Assembly (NCBI GenBank): GCA_021292105.1
Contig: CM037874.1
Span: forward strand, 31,574,800 to 31,638,799
DNA: 64,000 nt
Reading direction: 5' to 3'
From: Anadara kagoshimensis
Lineage: Eukaryota; Mollusca; Bivalvia; Arcoida; Arcidae
The notes beneath the pieces are model-generated. The model saw only the letters and a list, made by a program, of their open reading frames with translations, was not told where the DNA came from and made no database searches. Within the stretch, counting starts at the first letter, position 1. Every line of letters starts with the position of its first letter. Shown here in pieces: positions 56,432 through 64,000 of the stretch. The position numbers were made by a program, and so were the translations under genes.

Positions 56432-57321
56432 TTCACGTTTATCCATAATTTGAAAAATCACTATTCACACTTATCCAACATTGGGTTTACGCACCATTGA
56501 TTTAAGATATTTTACCTGTAGTGTGATCAGTTAGATAAAAGTTCCTTTAATTAAAAAGTATGTAATAACATGTCATATTTTTACTAAAAGTTTAAAATAG
56601 CCAAACTTTTAACTTATATTGAATAAAAATGTTAAATTCTAGAAATTCAAGTTTTATTTCCTACCTTAATAAATTTCAATAAAGTTAAATTTAAAGAATA
56701 AAAATATTTATTCTTAATTGAGAATTAAAATTAACTGGAGAATATTTTATATATTTTCCAATATGATTTTTTTTGTTCTGATTTTTTTTTCAAATAAAAG
56801 TTATTTTGAATTTTTTTCCTATTATATTTTTGATATTTTTTCCAAAACAAGTAAGTTTGATTATTATTTTGTTAAATTTTCAAAAACAATAATAAATAAA
56901 TAAATAAATTCAAAATAAAACTTTCATTTAAGTTTTTATTTTACCAGGGACCCGGTTTCACAATCATTTCATTACTAAGATTTTCCTAAACTTATATTTA
57001 GCGAATTTTGGCAATCGTTGGAACATGGAATAAACATTTTTGACAAAGCTTTATGTGATCTTCAAAATCACAAATTAAACTCCAGGGTACTTTAAAAATT
57101 TACCAAATCATTAATGTATCAATTTTGCCAGATTTAAATTAAGAAAAATCTTAATAAAAGAATTATTGTGAAAATAGAGCCAGGTATATTTAATCTTTAA
57201 AAAGGTATGAATTTCCATGTTCACAGTACCCAAGCCAACCTATTGTTTCCATTTTCCTTTGATGCCATTTATCCAACATAAAATTTACCTTTCCCCATAT
57301 CAAAAGTTGGATAAATGTGAA
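56432..57321. mobile_element. AT-rich TIR element with repeated TTATCCAAC motifs
   Basis: The left end 'ttcacgtttatccataattt' and the inverted right end 'ttcacatttatccaactttt' form TIRs. Additional subterminal TTATCCAAC words occur at about 56470 and, inverted, within the right 60 bp. The ~890-bp core is extremely AT-rich without coding capacity. It abuts the short LINE tail, so both together make up the interruption of the larger LINE. Confidence 0.6.
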
Positions 57322-58359
57322 GACATCGTTATATGACGCGTTGGTACAGTCTATACTCGACTATGGAGCAACAGTGTGGGGCACCAATGTTTTTTCTTGT
57401 ATTAACACTATCCATAACCGAGCTTGTCGTTTTTTTCTCGGTGTTGGTAAATATGCCCCAAACACTGCGGTCCAGGGTGATATGGGTTGGACACCACCTA
57501 CACAGAGACATGTACAATGGAAGGTAGTTTGTAGAATCGTTAATCTTGGTGAAGATCGTACCAATAAAAAAGTTTTCAGATGGGCGGATGGAATGTGCCA
57601 GTCCTGTTATTCAGTTAAAAACTGGAATTTTGTTTTACGTAAACAATTTTTAAAATTTGGTTTTAATCACTACCTTGATACTCATATTTTATTATGTAAA
57701 CAAAAGGTTTTAAATAATATTTTACCCGCAATGCATGAGGAATTTTTAATTAAGTGGTCACAGCAAGTTAATCAACAGTGTGGTAAAAATGGTAAAAGTG
57801 GTAACAAATTAAGAACATATAGTCTGTTTAAGAATGATTTTAAAGCTGAAGCATATTGTAAGCTTATTATGTCTCGCAAACATCGTAGTGCATTTGCTAC
57901 ATTTAGGTGCGGTGTTGCTCCCCTGCTAATTGAAACAGGGAGGTATGAAAATGTTACTGCTTCCGAGAGATTTTGTTTTTATTGTGATGGTATTGTTCAG
58001 AATGAAGAACATGTAATGTTGACCTGTCCTCTATATGACGATATTAGGGAAGAACTCTTTTTAAAATATAGCAAAGTCTGCGATGGTTTTGAATTTTTAT
58101 CTAATGACCAGAAATTGAATGTTTTATTTTCTTATCCTGAACTTGTTTTTACATGTGCCAAAACATGTGCTTTGATTTTAGACAAAAGACAGGGCGTTTT
58201 ATATCAATAACTGTATTCTGTTTTACTGTACAAAACTGTTTTTATGTAAATATGTTATACTATTTAAATGTGTTAAACATCTCTGTATAGATTGGCTTTT
58301 AATTATTAATTTTATGACGTGTACTTAATGTTTTAAAATATGTTTAAAAGGTGAGTATT

Positions 58360-60455
58360 TTGTCACAATTAATTACTTTGTGTTGAAATACATAAAGCAA
58401 TTTAAAGTTGTACTTGCAAATCAAGTTTCAGCAAAATTGTCTTTATATTATCAAAGAAAATCACTGGACCATGAGAATTAAGTTACAATGACCTTTTCTG
58501 TGTTGCATCATATGACCTTTGGTTCAAGGTCTTGACACATTTTTTGACCATGATGGTTATTTATGTGAAGTTTTATGACAGTCGTTCGAAACAGCTATGA
58601 GATAAGGCCTGGACACGATTTTTAAACATACTTTTCCCACGACCTTAACCTTTCCGATATGACCTTGGTTAAAAAACATGACACACTTTTGGGCCATGAA
58701 GACTATTTATGTGTTTTTGACAGTCGTCTAAAGCAGCTATGAGATATGGCCCGGACACGATTTTAAAACATACTTTTCACACGACCTTGGCCTTCCTGAT
58801 ATGAACTTGCATCATGGTCATGGCACACCTTTGGACCATGATGATTATTTATGTGAAGTTTTATGACAGTTGTCCAAAGCAGCTATGAAATATGGCCTGG
58901 ACACGATTTTCAAACATACTTTTCCCACGACATTGAACTGTCCGATATGACCTTGGTTCAAAGTCATGAGACACTTTAGAACCTGTGAAGTTTTGTGATA
59001 GTCGTCGAAAGCAGCTATGACCGGGCACGATTTTTACACGGACAGACAGACAGACAGAAAGACAGTCAGACAGAGAAACATGGTGATTCCTATATCCCCC
59101 TAAAACTAGTTTGCGGAGGGTATAATTATTAAAGAAAATCACTGGATCATGAAAACTAGGTCACAATGACCAACTTAGTTGTGTAACATGTAATACATCT
59201 ATCTAAAATTGTACCTTTTAACACATTTTGATAAAAATTGGTAGATAAGTTTCTTTACTAAAGTGCAAAATCAATAGGATGTGGCATTGTAATTATCTCC
59301 CTTTCTATTTCAACCAATGAGAAGTGACCCCAAAAGGCACAACTGTGTGTCATAAGGAACAAGTGTACAAAGTCTTATCACATTCTAGCCAACCGTTTTT
59401 GAGCTATGCTGTTTTTTTAAGTGTGGCGGAAATATACTCACTAATAATAATAACAATAATAAAAAAGGGTTAATCAAGAAGTCACAAACTGTGTTGTGGG
59501 TGACTTAATTAGTTACTCAAACATAAAAAATATCACTTTGTACACATTATGAAAGATGTAAAATTGTGCATTTTAACAACCATAATGAGTTCCATCGCGA
59601 AAAAACAGGTTTAGGTATGAAAGCTAAACGGTATTTACCAATCAATGGCCAAATGAACAGTCTAAAACGTAACGTCGTTTATTTTGTTTTAAACAAATTT
59701 GAGGCTTTATGATATTCAGACAATTTATGCCATAGAGCCTTCTAAAAATGTGTTACCCAGGCGCGATTCTTCAATTCTATGATTATATCAGATCGTTGAT
59801 GACCTTAGGATATGAATGTTACGCCCGATACACGCATTTTAGATAGCAACCCTATGTTTATATCCTTGCAACCCAAATAAAAAAATCAAACCTTTTTTTA
59901 AAAAAACTAATCGTGATACATGCATTTCTATTAAATGAAAGCGTTCTTTATACTTTCTATTGTTAGTTGCGAGCTACCTGTACAGTACAATTTCATAAAA
60001 TGTGAGCTACCTGTACAGTAAACAGAAAACCACACAGTCCAATAAAATCGTGTTTTGAAGTTTTTTCCAAACTTCTAAGTACTTTAATAAGTCACAAGTT
60101 ATTTTTAACATTCATAGCTTGCAAACTGTCTTAAGAATGGTATTAAATAGAATAGTAATATAGAGAAAATTGAGAATAAATCGCGAATTCATGACAATTC
60201 CGCTTTGATCTATCATGTTCAACAAACGAATAAAAGTGTTAGGCTTGATTTTTTACAAAATGTGTTGGATAATTAAAAATGCATTAACATAGTGATATCC
60301 ATGTACCTATGAAAAATCTCGCAACACTTCATAACAACAACAATTTTACATATTTTTATAACTTGCGTTTGACTACACTGTTTTCATTCCTCGCTTCGAT
60401 AAACAGAGCTACCGACAACTGTACAGTTTGACTCAACTTCAGTTCCAACATTGTG
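58360..60455. mobile_element. hAT-like element, copy 3, left end missing
   Basis: Parts 58360-58495 and 59555-60455 match 13190-13325 and 13340-14263 of copy 1. The right TIR is present but mutated (ends 'ttccaacattgtg'). The paired GAGCTACCTGTACAGTA motifs are at 59970 and 60004, about 435-485 bp from the end as in copy 1. The left half is absent; the LINE 3' end abuts it directly. Confidence 0.75.
58500..59130 (-). repeat. Tandem array of ~145-bp units with CAGA microsatellite
   Basis: Four units begin near 58508, 58655, 58797 and 58943 with 'tatgaccttggttcaaag' and include 'tttatgacagtcgtc.aaag', 'cagctatgagatatggcc' and 'ggacacgattttaaacat'. A CAGA run and 'aactagtttgcggagggtat' close it; read on the other strand this is the same head as the repeat at 11.66 kb (TATACCC..CGCAAAC). 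Inserted inside hAT copy 3. Confidence 0.75.
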
Positions 60456-60885
60456 ATTATAGGATATCCATTACAAGATATCGCGTTTCTTGCGTGAATA
60501 AAGAAAAACGGATTGATTGATTTTTTTAGTCAAATTGTAGGCTAGATTAAGATAAATCTTAAAAACAAATAAATAAATCAATCAAAAGATTTTCATATCA
60601 TGTATACCATCTGAACAAAACCGTGAAATTTTAACACGTTTAAATATTGACATCGTTTTACTACAGACCGGTTATCGACGCATTCAGCCTTGACGGGAGC
60701 GGACATTATTATAGATTTTGAACAAGGCTTATAGTCGTAAGTTATGGTAAGTAAAAGAATCGTATGATTTTTCAAACATCTCTAATAGGCTAGCGTATTA
60801 TCGTATGAGTATAATCACGCCTGAACACGCTTTATTCCTTACAACTACCCTAATATTAAAATACATTCCATCAGATCGTGGATGA
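60456..60885. other. No gene identified
   Basis: Non-coding spacer; includes an (AAATAAATC)-like stretch at about 60.57 kb. Confidence 0.5.
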
Positions 60886-60985
60886 CCTGTATAGGCAAAC
60901 AACATTGACCTGTCCGCTTGACTTTTTATTAGGAACATTCATATAGAGAAATCCACCCAATAAATTGATGGTGTTTAGATTCAAG
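60886..60985 (+). repeat. Half copy of the 20.0-kb MITE-like element
   Basis: Carries one terminal repeat, 'tataggcaaacaacattgac' and 'ctgtccgcttgac', plus the adjoining body 'ttcatatagagaaatccacc'. The second TIR is not seen. Confidence 0.55.
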
Positions 60986-61374
60986 ATAATACATACACAG
61001 TGTCCTTTATGAGTTGAATTTCACTGCCAAATGTTTGATTCTAGCAGCTAAGATTTTTCAAAGTACATGTAAATGTATTCTTTAGTAACCCTTTACAAGT
61101 CAAATTATCCAATAAATAGCAAAACTCGAAATATAAGACATAAATGTAAAAAGTTGAATGAAGGTGTAAATAATATAGAGTGCAAGTTGAACATGCAATC
61201 CAGGAAATAAAAATCAACACGACTTTGGACGTAAAATTTCGCCTGTTTTTGACATTTTCAGAACTTTCTGTCCTGTGTAAACGCCTCTTTCGTTTGTAAA
61301 TGAAAACCATACTTGTAAAACCAGTCTAACTTTCTTTTTTAAATTCCTTTTTAGAGGAAAATATAGGTCTCTTA

Positions 61375-62255
61375 AAGGCCGGGTCTGGGGTGTAAATAGC
61401 AGCCAATCGGATGAATCTAGGAGAATTCAAACTTTTTGGCAACTTTCAAAGTTAGGAAGGTTTTTTGAAAATATCTAAATATTTAGTATTCACATTTTTC
61501 TGAAATTTGTTATGGTAAAAGTGTTATTGTCATAGACCTCAATGGACAAAAATAATTTTAAACATAAATTCTTTGGACGAGTTTTAGACAAAATAAATTT
61601 TGAAGTGGACAGTGTTTTGGGTATTTTAAATAGAGATTGACAGATAAATAGGCGGAGTTTGACCTGCATTTATACTAAGCACATGGTACACTAAAATGTA
61701 AACAAAGCAAACATATGCATTTCTTACCTCTATATGACCAATCTCCAAATAAATAGTCCATGCCAAATCTTTTTAACGAATCCTGTATTTTGAATTTGAA
61801 TTTAATAGTTATTTTCTCAAAATTAATTTCCATCAACATTTTTATCCAATTTTTATTATAACCCACTGTCTTCTTTAAGAATGGATGTTTATTATTAATG
61901 CCCCTGCTATAATGGGTGTTTTAAACACAAAAATATTCACACAGTCTCGCCAATATAAGGTTGAGTTTCTTGAAAGCAGCAGTTAGTCACATAGCTGCCA
62001 TGTAACATGCCACATTTGAATTAAATCAAGATTTTTTAGGAATTTGAATGCTGGTAAAATTGATTCCATCTCCAGTTCCTCATTTGTTTTATGGTGAACT
62101 TGATAAATGCAGTTTCATGAAAGAACATTGTTCTTTAATCATTATACCTTTAAAAAGTTTTTGAAACCCTGTAATTTTATTTAAAAATAAGGATTCACCT
62201 GAAGGACTACCTCTATGACATAAGGATAAGGATGGTCATTTACAATTTGGCGGGA
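61375..62255. repeat. Duplicated segment, copy 2 (partner 321-1345)
   Basis: Same order and orientation as copy 1, about 90% identical in the left 550 bp. It has a private ~27-bp insertion that breaks the exon-like frame at 61.93 kb and lacks part of the middle of copy 1. It lies about 1 kb upstream of GT31 copy 5. Confidence 0.75.
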
Positions 62256-62699
62256 GAACATTATATAAAACATTACATTACAAGTCAAGGGTAACATATT
62301 TAATTTTATTGTAAGGATTTAAACATTTGGCTCAATAATGACTTTGGAACACAATAAACTAGGAATGTATAGATAGATGGAGAATAAATACATGTATCGG
62401 TATAAAGTCCAGTTTAATTTACCTATTGTACTCCAGTCACCTAAATTACTTATCTTTAATTTCAATATACTGAAATAATAAGTTCAGGTAACATAAACTT
62501 TCATCTTTTTGTCTTTTAAAATATCTATTTCATTTAAATCATTAGATTTTTAACATTTTCAACAAATATAATTGACCATGTGCTTTTGAATTTGTAAACA
62601 GAATGTGTTATTTTTATCCTTGAAGTCATTTAAAACCGCCCATGTCCATATAGGCTTAATCCGTTACCGGGTGGTAAATTTAACAGGTCAAACCCAGCC

Positions 62700-62960
62700 T
62701 TTAAATTTTGTCCAGGATCTTGAATTACAAAGGTATTATAAGAAAAGACGGAGCTTTTTGGGATTGATCATGTTTTATTATTTAAAAAAAAGTTTTGATA
62801 TAACCCCTCATTTAGTTCACATTCATGGTCATAGTCAGTCTATACAGATATACTATGAGATGTCTACTGGTGTATGCTAATGTTAACGAGACACGCAAAC
62901 GGTTATAACTAAAATGGTAGTTTAATCGATATACTGTATAGATTGTCATTTAAAAAACCT
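62700..62960 (+). repeat. Dispersed repeat (partner 53700-54000)
   Basis: Contains 'agacggagctttttgggatt', 'tgatataacccctcatttag', 'ttcacattcatggtcatag' and 'gatgtctactg'. Occupies 250-500 bp upstream of GT31 copy 5, where a promoter would be expected. A 91-codon frame through it is not conserved in the partner. Confidence 0.55.
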
Positions 62961-63207
62961 ATTTGGTGCATTGTTTTTTGCCAAAATTCAATATTGGCTT
63001 ATTTAAGATGTTTAATGGTAGTCTTTATAGGTAATATTATTTAAATTTATTAATAACCCTCAAAAACCTGTTTACCTATCACAAATAATAGAATGGTTGA
63101 ACGCTTTTGAAAAAGGATTTCGTTCGTCGAAATAAGATTTAAATATGTTGTTTTGATGTTGTGTAATTTATGATATAGATTCCGTGGAGTTGCTGTACAT
63201 AATCAAC

Positions 63208-64000
63208 ATGAGGAGTTTAAAACGTGTGCTAGCGCTAATATTATTAACAATTTCCACATTAATTTATCTCGGCTTATTTCAAAATGCCAGCAAAACTACG
63301 GTGTTAAAATACATGTACAAGGAAACAATTATTAATGATGGTATGGTAATAAAAAATACATCCAATACTAAACGAATAGAAATAAATAAGAAAAATAATA
63401 ATAATAGGATTTTTACTTCTAAATTGAAGATTGTGGACAACCTACAGAAAAAAACAGTGACGACACCAGAGGTAAATTTTAGTTATCCATTAAACATTGA
63501 TATGGTTACGTTAGTCAAAGACCTGAAAGAAAAGAAATCCGTTTTTTACAAGCCTATAAATGTTTATAAATATAAATTGGTTAAAAACTGTGAATCGCAA
63601 TGTTATTTCCAAAATGATGGAAAATCAAAATTACTACTGTTTGCAATTAAATCAGCTGTGGCAAATTTCAAAAGGAGGGAAATCATTCGAGAGACATGGG
63701 GTCAGGAGATTACATTAGATGGATTTATTATCAAAAGAGTGTTTAATCTAGGATTGCCAAATCATAGGACAGCAGAGAAACTTATAAATTATGAATACCA
63801 GACATTTGGAGATATAATACAGTACAATTTTCATGACGGGTATTTCAATAATACATTGAAAACTATCGGAACTATTAATTGGGTAACATCATATTGTAAA
63901 CAGGCTTCTTTTGTCTTATTTGTGGATGATGATTACCTGGTTTCACCACAAAATCTTGTTGCTAATTTGAACCTTTTTAAAGACTCACAAGTGAAAACAT
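63208..64000 (+). CDS. GT31 glycosyltransferase (copy 5), open but cut by window edge
   Basis: An uninterrupted frame of 264 codons from the ATG to the end of the window. A basic tail (MRSLKR), hydrophobic signal-anchor (about residues 6-23), a stem with the family's SYPLNIDMVTLVKDL and FYKPINVYKYKLVKN motifs, and the catalytic start: RREIIRETWG, FGDIIQYNF, NNTLKTIG and FVDDDYLVSPQNLV are all present. The remaining third, with KWYVS and DDVYLGI, should follow beyond the edge. Unlike copy 4, the Asn-Cys codons after KLVK and the 'tattaattgggtaac' stretch are intact, so none of copy 4's frameshifts is shared. Start chosen as the only ATG before the anchor. Whether the whole gene is intact cannot be seen. 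Confidence 0.85.
   Translation, partial: MRSLKRVLALILLTISTLIYLGLFQNASKTTVLKYMYKETIINDGMVIKNTSNTKRIEINKKNNNNRIFTSKLKIVDNLQKKTVTTPEVNFSYPLNIDMVTLVKDLKEKKSVFYKPINVYKYKLVKNCESQCYFQNDGKSKLLLFAIKSAVANFKRREIIRETWGQEITLDGFIIKRVFNLGLPNHRTAEKLINYEYQTFGDIIQYNFHDGYFNNTLKTIGTINWVTSYCKQASFVLFVDDDYLVSPQNLVANLNLFKDSQVKT

Larger units (their letters stand above)
56030..58345 (+). pseudogene. LINE (same type as 21.6 kb), C-terminal half, interrupted
   Basis: Part one (to 56285) reads FTCGEHVLDI, NYIGLVITELLDLNVTAK and ALDLLIAKCKNIGGVPYDVF, the segment after the RT palm. An ~1-kb insertion follows, after which part two (57317-58210) continues with KTSLYDALVQSILDYGATVW through FFLGVGKYAPNTAV to the Cys/His cluster FCFYCDGIVQNEEHVMLTC and ends ILDKRQGVLYQ. 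The 3' untranslated region runs to about 58.35 kb. Part two is intact for 297 codons, longer than the corresponding piece at 23 kb. The RT and endonuclease are missing. Confidence 0.85.

Noticed and set aside
58500..59130. CRISPR-like array because of regular spacing
   Set aside because: Units of ~145 bp are repeated over their whole length with no unique spacers, and the sequence is clearly animal nuclear DNA.

Overview
The window is an AT-rich, intron-poor stretch of animal nuclear DNA crowded with transposable elements. Several features point to a mollusc, most likely a bivalve. These include dispersed repeats ending in an AAGAGGCCCA..GGGCC palindrome, tRNA-derived SINEs with a GGGACGTTAAACACC tail, 'TATACCC..CGCAAAC' repeats carrying ~145 bp tandem units and CCGT runs, and many copies of a Penelope-like retroelement of the CxC / 'GHVITGDLNI' type. 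I cannot name the species.

The host-gene content is a small family of single-exon type II membrane glycosyltransferases (GT31, beta-1,3-galactosyl/GlcNAc-transferase, brainiac-like). Five members lie here: two intact genes (3980-5212, minus; 27571-28752, plus), one open but cut by the window edge (63208-64000, plus), and two pseudogenes (47096-48186, minus; 49014-50190, plus). The two intact genes are nearly identical at DNA level in two blocks and clearly divergent between and outside them, which is a mosaic pattern expected of gene conversion. No other complete host gene is convincing; a few short exon-like or protein-like fragments are listed at low confidence.

Layout: 0-3.5 kb, a duplicated segment (partner at 61.4-62.3 kb) and 3' ends of the Penelope-like element; 4-5.2 kb, GT31 gene 1; 6-10.5 kb, repeats and inverted-repeat elements; 11.1-14.3 kb, a hAT-like TIR transposon; 16-17.3 kb, a dead mariner; 17.5-19.9 kb, the longest Penelope-like copy; 20.9-21.4 kb, a 125-bp tandem repeat; 21.6-24 kb, a non-LTR retrotransposon; 27.6-28.8 kb, GT31 gene 2; 29.4-37.3 kb, a direct segmental duplication of about 2.4 kb; 39.7-45.9 kb, nested transposons (Penelope-like copy split by hAT copy 2, itself holding an LTR-like insert); 47-50.2 kb, two divergent GT31 pseudogenes around a SINE and a foldback insertion; 50.2-60.5 kb, LINE 3' ends, palindromes, a 21-bp minisatellite and hAT copy 3; 61.4-64 kb, the duplicated segment and GT31 copy 5.

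The window therefore reads as a GT31 gene family expanding, converting and decaying inside a transposon nest. The signals most worth following are the mosaic GT31 pair, the hAT family with paired CTGTACAG subterminal motifs and a perfect 8-bp target duplication, and the dispersed 3' ends of the Penelope-like element, whose CACGTGGCGG core is unusually constant. All similarity statements come from reading the sequence by eye; no search was run.
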